From the NCBI GenBank assembly GCA_035444405.1, contig DAOMOP010000203.1:1-7355 (forward strand): a stretch of 7,355 nt of DNA, read 5' to 3'. Below, one piece after another: positions 1 through 5,814 of this stretch (positions are counted from its first letter, which is position 1; each line of letters begins with the position of its first letter). The DNA comes from DAOMOP01 sp035444405. Its GTDB lineage: Bacteria; Pseudomonadota; Gammaproteobacteria; Burkholderiales; Rhodocyclaceae. Below the pieces are notes generated by a model. That model ran no database searches, had not been told where the DNA came from, and saw only the letters and a program-made list of their open reading frames with translations. Position numbers and translations under genes: made by a program.

Positions 1-62
1 ACATGGCGGACTCGAGAAATGACGAAGGGGGCCGCAGCCGCCTCCGTGGCATCGACCAAAGC
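1..62. other. Non-coding edge downstream of guaB
   Basis: This short segment follows the guaB stop codon on the - strand. I see no hairpin followed by a T-run in either direction and no recognisable protein start. In many proteobacteria guaA follows guaB, and a - strand ATG lies at positions 4-2, but no good ribosome binding site stands in front of it and too little sequence remains to judge the frame. Whether guaA or anything else follows cannot be decided from this window. Confidence 0.3.
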
Positions 63-1523
63 TCAGTCGACGTGGTAGTTCGGAGCTTCCTTGGTGATCT
101 GCACGTCGTGCACGTGGGACTCGCGCACGCCGGCCGACGTGATCTCGACGAAGGCCGCACGCGTGCGCATCGACTCGATGCCGTCGCAGCCGACGTAGCC
201 CATCGATGCGCGCAGCCCGCCGACGAGCTGATGGATCACCGCCGACACCGGCCCCTTGTACGGCACACGGCCCTCGATGCCCTCGGGCACGAGCTTGTCG
301 GCGTTCAGATCCGCGTCCTGGAAGTAGCGGTCGGCCGCGCCCTGCTGCATCGCGCCGAGCGAGCCCATGCCGCGGTAGGACTTGTACGAGCGGCCCTGAT
401 ATAGCACGGTTTCGCCGGGCGCCTCCTCGGTGCCGGCGAACAGCCCGCCGAGCATCACCGCGTTGGCGCCGGCGGCGATTGCCTTGGCGATGTCACCCGA
501 GAAGCGGATGCCGCCGTCGGCGATCATCGGCACGCCGCTCGCGGCGAGCGCGGTCGACACGTTGTCGATCGCGGTGATCTGCGGCATGCCGACGCCGGCG
601 ATGATGCGCGTCGTGCAGATCGAGCCCGGCCCGATGCCGACCTTGACGCCGTCGGCGCCGGCATCGACGAGCGCACGCGCGGCGTCGCCGGTGGCGATGT
701 TGCCGCCGATCACGTCGACGTGCGGGAAGTGCTTCTTGACCCAGGCGACGCGGTCGAGCACGCCCTGCGAATGACCGTGCGCGGTGTCGACGACGATCAC
801 GTCCGCCCCCGCCTCGACCAGCGCTTCGCAGCGCTCCTCGGTGCCGGCGCCCACGCCGATCGCCGCACCGACGCGCAGGCGGCCGAGCTCGTCCTTCGCC
901 GCCATCGGGTGCTCGGTCGCCTTCATCATGTCCTTGACGGTGATGAGCCCGCGCAGCTCGCCCTCGTCGTTGAGCACCAGCACGCGCTCGAGGCGGTGCT
1001 TGTGCATCAGGCGGCGCGCCTCCTCGAGGCTCGCCCCCTCCTTGACCGTCACCATGCGCTCGGCCGGCGTCATGATCGCCGACACCGGCTGGTCGAGGTT
1101 GGTCTCGAAACGCAGGTCGCGGTTGGTGACGATGCCCACCACACGCTTGCCCTCGACGACCGGCAGGCCGGAGAACTTGTGCTGGCGCGTGAGCGCGACG
1201 ACGTCGCGCACGCTCATCGTCGGCGGAATCGTGATCGGATCCTTCAGCACGCCCGACTCGAAGCGCTTGACCCGCACCACCTCGGCGGCCTGACGCTTGT
1301 ACGGCAGATTCTTGTGGATGATGCCGATGCCGCCTTCCTGCGCGAGCGCAATCGCCAGGCGTGATTCGGTCACCGTATCCATCGCGGCCGATACCAGCGG
1401 AATGTTGATCTGGATGTTGCGTGTGAGCTGCGTCCTGAGGCTCGCATCGCGCGGCAGGACGGTCGAGTGGGCGGGGATGAGAAGGACGTCATCGAACGTC
1501 AGCGCCTTCTGGATCACTCGCAT
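63..1523 (-). CDS. guaB: Inosine-5'-monophosphate dehydrogenase (IMPDH)
   Basis: This enzyme oxidises IMP to XMP with NAD+, the committed cytoplasmic step of guanine nucleotide synthesis. The 486-residue product has the normal bacterial length. The TIM-barrel start reads ALTFDDVLLIPAHS (residues 7-20). Two CBS domains are inserted at about 95-205 (PVVEGKRVVGIVTNRDL, then VLVLNDEGELRGLITVKD). The phosphate and K+ loop with the catalytic cysteine is GIGPGSICTTRI, with Cys303. The mobile-flap Arg-Tyr pair is R399-Y400 in ADRYF, followed by VPEGIEGRVPYKG. The start at 1523 was chosen because MRVIQKALTFDDV matches the family N-terminus and GAAAGGA (1538-1532) sits 8 bases upstream. A longer frame back to 1589 would run through the promoter. 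The gene diverges from the DUF4124 gene. Nothing looks truncated and all catalytic residues are present. Confidence 0.98.
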   Translation of the reverse strand: MRVIQKALTFDDVLLIPAHSTVLPRDASLRTQLTRNIQINIPLVSAAMDTVTESRLAIALAQEGGIGIIHKNLPYKRQAAEVVRVKRFESGVLKDPITIPPTMSVRDVVALTRQHKFSGLPVVEGKRVVGIVTNRDLRFETNLDQPVSAIMTPAERMVTVKEGASLEEARRLMHKHRLERVLVLNDEGELRGLITVKDMMKATEHPMAAKDELGRLRVGAAIGVGAGTEERCEALVEAGADVIVVDTAHGHSQGVLDRVAWVKKHFPHVDVIGGNIATGDAARALVDAGADGVKVGIGPGSICTTRIIAGVGMPQITAIDNVSTALAASGVPMIADGGIRFSGDIAKAIAAGANAVMLGGLFAGTEEAPGETVLYQGRSYKSYRGMGSLGAMQQGAADRYFQDADLNADKLVPEGIEGRVPYKGPVSAVIHQLVGGLRASMGYVGCDGIESMRTRAAFVEITSAGVRESHVHDVQITKEAPNYHVD

Positions 1524-1549
1524 GGCTTTTATCCTTTCGGCCAAATCCG

Positions 1550-1555
1550 TATTAT
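1550..1555 (+). promoter_or_regulatory. Possible -10 box for the DUF4124 gene
   Basis: TATTAT on the + strand matches the sigma-70 -10 consensus at 5/6 positions and overlaps the guaB TATAAT on the other strand. No good -35 is present: the best-placed hexamer, TTTTAT at 1527-1532, is poor. If used, transcription would begin near 1562, about 46 bases before the ATG at 1608. The call is tentative because the same bases are already explained by the guaB promoter. Confidence 0.35.
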
Positions 1556-1580
1556 ACAGACGCCTCGACGGCCGTGTAAG
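1551..1580 (-). promoter_or_regulatory. Sigma-70 promoter of guaB
   Basis: On the - strand a perfect TATAAT (1556-1551) lies 18 bases downstream of CTTACA (1580-1575), a 4/6 match to TTGACA. Transcription would start near 1544, leaving a leader of about 20 bases that carries the GAAAGGA ribosome binding site. The box strength and position are seen directly; the start point is inferred. No purine-repressor-type operator was recognised. Confidence 0.75.
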
Positions 1581-1607
1581 CGGCGCCATCCCCCGGAGTC
1601 CCCCGAC

Positions 1608-2078
1608 ATGCTCAAGCCCGCCCTGCTCGCTGCCTGCCTGCTCGCCGCATGGCCGACGGCGGCGCAGATCTACGAATGGCGCGACGCGCAGGGCATGCTC
1701 AACTATTCGGACCGCCCGCCGGCAGGCGTGGCGGCGAAGCTGGTCAAGCCGGGCAACATCGGTGCGGCGGCCGCGAGCGCACCCACCGACGAATCGGCCG
1801 AGCCGCAGACGCCGTCATGGATGGAGCGCGACCGCGAGCTGCGCGAGCGCCGTGCTCAGGCGGCCGAGGCGCGGGCGCGTGCCGATGAGGAACGCCGCCT
1901 CGCGGCCGCGCTTGCAGCCGACTGCGAACGGGCACGCGGCCAGCTTCAGGCCCTGGAGTCGGGCCAGCGCATCAGCCGCTTCAACGCGCGCGGCGAGCGC
2001 GAGATCCTCGACGACAGGACCCGCGCCCACGAGCTCGCGCGCACGCGTGCCTGGCTGGATACGAACTGCAAGAAGTGA
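1608..2078 (+). CDS. Secreted DUF4124 domain protein
   Basis: The product has 156 residues. Residues 1-20 (MLKPALLAACLLAAWPTAAQ) look like a Sec signal peptide, cleaved near TAA or AAQ. The DUF4124 core follows at about 21-40 (IYEWRDAQGMLNYSDRPPAG), a small periplasmic domain of unknown function found mainly in Gammaproteobacteria and Betaproteobacteria. A variable linker (about 41-70) leads to an Arg/Glu/Ala-rich, probably helical or coiled-coil tail (72-152). Cys106 and Cys154 are the only cysteines in the mature protein and could form a disulfide. GGAG (1595-1598) lies 9 bases before the chosen ATG, and this start puts the signal peptide at the N-terminus, which upstream starts would not. 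The gene diverges from guaB and converges on rnfH. Its function is unknown; family membership is confident, a role is not. Confidence 0.9.
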   Translation: MLKPALLAACLLAAWPTAAQIYEWRDAQGMLNYSDRPPAGVAAKLVKPGNIGAAAASAPTDESAEPQTPSWMERDRELRERRAQAAEARARADEERRLAAALAADCERARGQLQALESGQRISRFNARGEREILDDRTRAHELARTRAWLDTNCKK

Positions 2079-2095
2079 CGCGTGACGGGTGATGC
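2075..2095 (+). repeat. Three tandem GTGACGn-type heptamers
   Basis: GTGACGC, GTGACGG and GTGATGC follow each other without gaps, starting in the last codons of the DUF4124 gene (its TGA stop lies in the first unit). Related units reappear in inverted orientation at 2126-2140 (CATCACTCGTCAC and following bases). The second and third units form the left arm of the stem-loop annotated at 2082-2138. The repeats are seen directly; whether they belong to a dispersed genomic repeat family cannot be told from one window. Confidence 0.6.
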
Positions 2096-2138
2096 GACGG
2101 CACGCGCCGTGCATCGTCGCTGACCCATCACTCGTCAC
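2082..2138. terminator. Composite stem-loop between convergent genes
   Basis: The outer arms GTGACGGGTGATG (2082-2094) and CATCACTCGTCAC (2126-2138) pair over 13 positions with one G-U wobble when read on the + strand. Inside, GCGACG (2094-2099) pairs with CGTCGC (2115-2120) and GCACG (2100-2104) with CGTGC (2108-2112), leaving a CGC loop and a two-base AT bulge. The element lies just after the DUF4124 stop and its right arm contains the rnfH stop, so it could limit read-through from both sides. It lacks a U-run on either strand, so it is not a classical intrinsic terminator. It may instead act as an mRNA 3' end stabiliser or a repeat element. Confidence 0.5.
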
Positions 2139-2451
2139 TCGCCGTACCGCCCCCCTTCTTCATGACCTTGCCCTCGTCGGCGCGCTTCTTGCGCACCGCT
2201 TTCGGGTCGGCAATCAGCGGACGATAGATCTCGACCCGGTCGCGATCGTGCAGCGTCGCGTCGAGCCTGGTCAGCTTGCCATACACGCCCACCTTGTTGC
2301 GCTCGTCGAGCTCGATGTCCGGATGCTTGGCGAGCAGACCGGATGCGTCGATCGCGTCGCGCACGCTCACGCCTTCGGGCAGCACCAGCCTGACCAGCTC
2401 GTTGTGGTGCGGAAACGCATAGATCACTTCGACATTGATCATTTCAGCCAT
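2128..2451 (-). CDS. rnfH: RnfH/RatB family ubiquitin-fold protein
   Basis: This 107-residue protein belongs to the RnfH (UPF0125) family of small beta-grasp, ubiquitin-like proteins. It shows INVEVIYAFPHHNELVRLVL (5-24), an EGVSVRDAIDASGLL helix (26-40), DIELDERNKVGVYGKL (45-60) and DRVEIYRPLIADPKAVRKKR (71-90), followed by a basic tail. The name comes from rnf electron-transport operons, but here, as in many proteobacteria, it sits directly behind ratA, where it is also called ratB; its biochemical role is not settled. The start at 2451 (MAEMIN) is preferred because AAGGG stands 8 bases upstream, inside the end of ratA. The second Met (2442) is a weaker alternative. Only four bases separate it from the ratA stop, so the pair is almost certainly one transcript and may be translationally coupled. 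Confidence 0.92.
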   Translation of the reverse strand: MAEMINVEVIYAFPHHNELVRLVLPEGVSVRDAIDASGLLAKHPDIELDERNKVGVYGKLTRLDATLHDRDRVEIYRPLIADPKAVRKKRADEGKVMKKGGGTASDE

Positions 2452-2455
2452 GATT

Positions 2456-2893
2456 TCAGCCCTTCGGGAAGACCTGCTCGGCACGCTTCACGAACGAATC
2501 GACGAAGGTATTCGCGATATGGTTGAACACCGGCCCGAGCGCCTTCTCGAGCAAGCGGCTCGAGAACTCGTAGTGCAGGTCGAACTCGACCTTGCACGCG
2601 GTGTCGCCGAGCGGCTTGAAATGCCAGGCGCCGTCGAGGTGGCGGAACGGCCCTTCCTTCAGGCGGATATGCATCTCGTGCGGACGGCGCTTGGTGTTCT
2701 CGGTCGTGAAATGCGCCTTGATGCCGTGGTAATTGATGTGGATCGTGGCTACCGTCAGCGTGTCGGTGCGTTCGTGCAAGTCCGCGCCACCGCACCAGGG
2801 CAGGTAGTGCTTGTAGTCCTCGCAGCGATCGACGAGATCGAACATCTGTTCCGGCGTGAATTCGATGAGTACGATTTTCCTGACTTCGGCCAT
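2456..2893 (-). CDS. ratA: RatA-type START/COQ10-like protein
   Basis: This 145-residue protein has the helix-grip (START/Bet v1) fold of the RatA and yeast Coq10 family. Visible signatures are EDYKHYLPWC (25-34), DGAWHFKPL (87-95), VEFDLHYEFSSRLLEKALG (102-120) and PVFNHIANTFVDSFVKRAE (121-139). E. coli RatA was reported to block 70S ribosome association, while Coq10 relatives bind ubiquinone. Which applies here cannot be read from sequence, so 'toxin' should be treated as a family label only. The gene leads rnfH by four bases and diverges from smpB, a conserved arrangement in Beta- and Gammaproteobacteria. The leader upstream of the ATG is C-rich and has no Shine-Dalgarno sequence, although MAEVRKIVLIEFTPEQMFDLV fits the family start, so the start is supported by homology alone. 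Confidence 0.93.
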   Translation of the reverse strand: MAEVRKIVLIEFTPEQMFDLVDRCEDYKHYLPWCGGADLHERTDTLTVATIHINYHGIKAHFTTENTKRRPHEMHIRLKEGPFRHLDGAWHFKPLGDTACKVEFDLHYEFSSRLLEKALGPVFNHIANTFVDSFVKRAEQVFPKG

Positions 2894-2915
2894 GATTGGG
2901 GGTGGGTTGCCAAAC

Positions 2916-2935
2916 TGCTAGAATCGCCGATTCTA
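2916..2935. promoter_or_regulatory. Palindromic divergent promoter, ratA / smpB
   Basis: TAGAATCGCCGATTCTA (2919-2935) is a perfect inverted repeat with 8-base arms around one central base. It presents TAGAAT, a 5/6 match to the -10 consensus, on both strands: 2919-2924 for smpB and 2935-2930 for ratA. On the + strand it is preceded by TGC (2916-2918), giving an extended -10, and by TTGGGG (2896-2901) at 17 bases as a weak -35. On the - strand no good -35 is visible. Expected starts are about 2931 for smpB and about 2923 for ratA. An alternative reading is a dimeric repressor operator. Confidence 0.6.
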
Positions 2936-2976
2936 CCGCAAGCCCTCCGCGCCCGACTTCCGGACTTCGCCAGCCC

Positions 2977-3423
2977 ATGAGCATCATCGACAACCGCAAG
3001 GCCTTTCACGACTACTTCATCGAGGAGAAATACGAGGCGGGCCTCGTGCTCGAGGGCTGGGAGGTCAAGGCGATCCGTGCCGGCCGCGTGAACATCAAGG
3101 AGGCGTACATCATCGTCCGGGACGAGGAGATCTTCATCCTCGGCATGCACCTGACGCCGCTCGCCAGCGCCTCGACGCACGTGCGCGCCGATCCGACCCG
3201 CACGCGCAAGCTGCTCTTGCACGCGGGCGAGATCGCGAAGCTGATCGGCAAGGTCGAGCGCGCCGGCTACACCCTCGTGCCGCTCGACCTGCACTACGCG
3301 AAAGGCCGCATCAAGGCCACCATCGGCCTGGCGAAGGGCAAGAAGCAATACGACAAGCGCGAGGACGAGAAGAAGCGCGACTGGGAGCGTGAGAAGGCAC
3401 GTCTGATGCGCGTCAAAGCCTGA
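2977..3423 (+). CDS. smpB: SsrA-binding protein SmpB
   Basis: SmpB binds tmRNA and delivers it to ribosomes stalled on broken mRNAs, mimicking the codon-anticodon part of tRNA during trans-translation. The 148-residue product has the family length and order: DNRKAFHDYFIEEKYEAGL (5-23), LEGWEVKAIRAGRVNIKEAY (25-44), GMHLTPL (56-62) and RTRKLLLHAGEIAKL (75-89). The conserved basic tail GKKQYDKRED...KKRDWEREKARLMR (121-145) enters the mRNA channel. The ATG at 2977 is chosen because MSIIDNRKAFHDYF is the family start; no clear Shine-Dalgarno precedes it. The gene diverges from ratA and is followed 46 bases later by the NnrU gene, with no terminator seen between them. The ssrA RNA is not in this window. 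Confidence 0.98.
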   Translation: MSIIDNRKAFHDYFIEEKYEAGLVLEGWEVKAIRAGRVNIKEAYIIVRDEEIFILGMHLTPLASASTHVRADPTRTRKLLLHAGEIAKLIGKVERAGYTLVPLDLHYAKGRIKATIGLAKGKKQYDKREDEKKRDWEREKARLMRVKA

Positions 3424-3469
3424 TCGCCGACCCGTCGCTCCCGCCCCACCCCGTTATGGAGAGCCCCAG

Positions 3470-4048
3470 ATGACGATCCTGATCCTCGGCCTGCTGATCT
3501 TCCTCGGCACCCATTCGGTGCGCATCGTCGCCGACGACTGGCGCACGCGGCAGATCGCGCGCATCGGCCTCATGCCGTGGAAGGGCGCGTACGCGCTTGC
3601 CTCGCTGGCGGGCTTGGTGCTGATCGCGTGGGGCTACGCGCAGGCCCGGCTCGATCCGGTGGTCCTGTGGATCCCGCCGCTGTGGGGACGCCATCTCGCG
3701 TCGCTGCTGACGCTGCCCGCCTTCATCCTGATCGCCGCCGCCTATGTGCCCGGCACGCGCATGCGCGCTGCCATCGGCCACCCGATGCTCGCCGGGGTCA
3801 AGCTGTGGGCGCTCGCACACCTGCTGTCGAACGGATCGCTGGCCGATGTCGTGCTGTTCGGCAGCTTCCTGGTCTGGGCAGTCGTCGATTTCGCCGCTGC
3901 GCGGCGCCGCGACCGCGCCGCCGGAATGCAGCCGCAGCCCGGCTCGCTGCGCGGCGACGCGATCGCGGTCGTGGCCGGCGGGGTCGCGTGGTTCGTGTTC
4001 GCCCGCCACCTCCACGCACCGCTGATCGGCGTGCAGCCGTTCATGTGA
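3470..4048 (+). CDS. NnrU family integral membrane protein
   Basis: This 192-residue hydrophobic protein belongs to the NnrU family. Predicted membrane segments lie at about 2-19, 40-58, 74-93, 107-142 (possibly two) and 163-180. The signature AIGHPMLAGVKLWALAHLLSNG (starting at residue 101) with its HP and HLLSNG motifs is characteristic. NnrU was named in Rhodobacter for its link to nitric oxide metabolism and denitrification, and the fold resembles membrane methyltransferases of the isoprenylcysteine type, but the reaction is unknown. GGAGAG (3458-3463) sits 6 bases before the ATG. It may be co-transcribed with smpB, 46 bases upstream, and it converges on selO with 21 bases between stops. 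No nir, nor or nos gene is nearby, so a denitrification role is not supported by context. Confidence 0.88.
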   Translation: MTILILGLLIFLGTHSVRIVADDWRTRQIARIGLMPWKGAYALASLAGLVLIAWGYAQARLDPVVLWIPPLWGRHLASLLTLPAFILIAAAYVPGTRMRAAIGHPMLAGVKLWALAHLLSNGSLADVVLFGSFLVWAVVDFAAARRRDRAAGMQPQPGSLRGDAIAVVAGGVAWFVFARHLHAPLIGVQPFM

Positions 4049-4069
4049 GCCGTCGGGCTGAGCGGCCGG

Positions 4070-5629
4070 TCACGAGCTGCACGACAGCATCGAACAGCCG
4101 GGGCGGTGCCGTGCCCAATCGGGACGCCGGGCCGCGAAACGCTCGCGGCCCGGCTGCTCGTCGTACGGACGGCGCATCACGTCGAGCAGCTCGGCAACCG
4201 GCGCCGGGTCACCACGCTCGGCGGCATCGATGGCCTGCTGGGCGAGGTAGTTGCGCAGCACGAAGCGTGGATTCGCCGCGTTCATGCGCGCACGGCGCAG
4301 GTGCGGCGGAAGCGCATCGTCGCGGGCCCGTGCGGCGTAGCGCCGCAGCCACTCGTTCAGCGCATGTTCGTGCCGTGCAGCCTTCTCCGCCGAATAGAAC
4401 GCCTCGTGCAGCGGCGCGAGCGACGGAGCGCCCGGGTCGACCGTGGCAAGCTCGCGAAAGAAGATCGTCATGTCGATCTCGGCGGCGGCAAGCAGCTCGT
4501 ACAGGGCATCGACCAGCGCCCGGTCGTCGTCGTGCAGCGTCGTCAGGCCGAGCTTGGCCGCCGTCATGCGGCGCTCCTCATCCTCGAACACGGCGACGAA
4601 ACGATCCAGCCCGGCCTGCAGCGGCTCGACCGCATCGAAGAGCGGGTACACGGCGTTGGCGAGCTGCACGAGATTCCAGTGCGCAACGCGCCGCTGGTTG
4701 CCGAAGCGATAGCGTCGATGCGCCGCGTCGGTGGTGTTGGGGGTCCAGTCGGGATCGTAGTCGTCGATCCATCCATACGGTCCGTAGTCCATCGTCAGCC
4801 CCAGGATGGACATGTTGTCGGTATTCATCACGCCGTGGACGAAGCCCACCCGCATCCAGTGCGCGATCAGGCGCGCAGTGCGCTCGCACACCTCGCGGAA
4901 CCAGTCGGCGCGCCGGGTTTCCGGCTCACCGAGCAGCTGCGGAAAATCCCGGTCGATCGTGAAATCGACGAACCGCTGCAGCAGCGCATGATCGTCGCGC
5001 GAGCAGAACAGCTCGAAATTGCCGAAGCGGATGAACGACGGCGCGACGCGACAGACGACGGCACCGGGTTCGGGGCGCGGATTGCCGTCGTAGAGCATGT
5101 CGCGCACGACCGCCTCGCCGGTGCCGACGATCGACAGCGCCCGCGTCGTCGGCACGCCCAGGTGGTGCATGGCCTCGCTGCACAGGAACTCGCGGATCGA
5201 CGAGCGCAGCACCGCCCGCCCGTCGGCATGGCGCGAATACGGCGTCGGCCCGGCCCCCTTGAGCTGCAGCTCCCAGCGTTCGCCGCGCCCATTGACGAGC
5301 TCGCCGAGCGTGATCGCACGCCCGTCACCGAGCTGTCCGGCCCAGTTGCCGAACTGGTGCCCGCCATAGCAGGCGGCGTAGGGCTCCATGCCATCGAGCA
5401 GACGGTTGCCGCCGAACACGTCGGCAAACAGCTGCGTGCGGACATCCTCCTCGGTCAGCTCGAGCAGGCTCGCCACCTCCGGCGACCACGCGATCAGCCG
5501 CGGTGCCCGCACCGGTGTCGGCACGACGCGCGAATAGCACGCGCCGTGCACCTGGCGCACGTGCGGCCCGCTCTCCGGGTCAGCGGGCAGCTCGCGGACG
5601 AAGCGGTTATCGAATTTCAGATCTCTCAT
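4070..5629 (-). CDS. selO: Protein adenylyltransferase SelO (YdiU)
   Basis: SelO has a protein-kinase-like fold that binds ATP upside down and transfers AMP to Ser, Thr or Tyr of target proteins; in E. coli it affects S-glutathionylation under oxidative stress. The 519-residue product is full length. Visible motifs are YGGHQFGNWAGQLGDGRA (88-105), ELQLKGAGPTPYSRHADGRA (120-139) with Lys124, SSIREFLCSEAM (143-154) with Glu147, and HGVMNTDNMSILGLTMDYGP (265-284) with Asp271 and Asp281. Their spacing fits the ATP, metal and catalytic residues known from Pseudomonas SelO (K113, E136, D252, D262, from memory). The C-terminus ends in Cys517-Ser-Ser, where animal SelO has selenocysteine. The start at 5629 (MRDLKFDNRFVRELPAD) matches the family; upstream codons in the same frame run into low-complexity Arg-rich sequence. 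The ribosome binding site is weak. Confidence 0.96.
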   Translation of the reverse strand: MRDLKFDNRFVRELPADPESGPHVRQVHGACYSRVVPTPVRAPRLIAWSPEVASLLELTEEDVRTQLFADVFGGNRLLDGMEPYAACYGGHQFGNWAGQLGDGRAITLGELVNGRGERWELQLKGAGPTPYSRHADGRAVLRSSIREFLCSEAMHHLGVPTTRALSIVGTGEAVVRDMLYDGNPRPEPGAVVCRVAPSFIRFGNFELFCSRDDHALLQRFVDFTIDRDFPQLLGEPETRRADWFREVCERTARLIAHWMRVGFVHGVMNTDNMSILGLTMDYGPYGWIDDYDPDWTPNTTDAAHRRYRFGNQRRVAHWNLVQLANAVYPLFDAVEPLQAGLDRFVAVFEDEERRMTAAKLGLTTLHDDDRALVDALYELLAAAEIDMTIFFRELATVDPGAPSLAPLHEAFYSAEKAARHEHALNEWLRRYAARARDDALPPHLRRARMNAANPRFVLRNYLAQQAIDAAERGDPAPVAELLDVMRRPYDEQPGRERFAARRPDWARHRPGCSMLSCSS

Positions 5630-5671
5630 CGGGTCGGCAAACTCTACGTCGTTTCGAATGTGATCAGGGCA

Positions 5672-5732
5672 GCGCGCGCGGGTTCGGCCGCGCCGTGCAC
5701 ACATCGGCGACCCTACACCAGAGCGCGCGCGC
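5672..5732. repeat. Two alternating GC tracts
   Basis: GCGCGCGCG at 5672-5680 and GCGCGCGCGC at 5723-5732 lie about 42 bases apart in the divergent selO / cyclase intergenic region. Such alternating purine-pyrimidine tracts can adopt left-handed DNA or pair with each other, but in DNA this GC-rich they may be chance. Nothing else in the rest of the 185-base gap was recognised apart from the cyclase promoter. Confidence 0.3.
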
Positions 5733-5738
5733 AAACCA

Positions 5739-5767
5739 TTGACCCTTCAAACCGTAGGGCGTATCGT
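5739..5767 (+). promoter_or_regulatory. Sigma-70 promoter of the diguanylate cyclase gene
   Basis: TTGACC (5739-5744, 5/6 match) is followed after exactly 17 bases by TATCGT (5762-5767, 4/6 match). Transcription would start near 5774, giving a leader of about 40 bases that includes the AGGGGAG ribosome binding site at 5799-5805. The -35 and spacing are good and the -10 is moderate. I could not find an equally good promoter for selO on the other strand. Confidence 0.6.
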
Positions 5768-5814
5768 TTCGCGACTCGCAATCCGGGCGGCATGGAACAG
5801 GGGAGCACGCAGCT

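Noticed and set aside
63..1589. Longer guaB with 22 extra N-terminal residues
   Set aside because: The extension passes through the TATAAT promoter and the ribosome binding site, and IMPDH proteins start at MRVIQKALTFDDV-like sequence.
2128..2893. ratA-rnfH as a true toxin-antitoxin module
   Set aside because: The names RatA/RatB come from one E. coli report. The families are conserved housekeeping START/COQ10-like and ubiquitin-fold proteins, and nothing here shows antitoxin features.
4048..4070. Terminator between the NnrU gene and selO
   Set aside because: Only 4-base stems (for example AGCC/GGCT) can be drawn in the 21-base gap, and there is no T-run.
3577..4962. A 461-codon + strand frame overlapping the NnrU gene and the selO end
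   Set aside because: It spans the junction of two well-supported convergent genes, and its product is a low-complexity Arg/Ala sequence.
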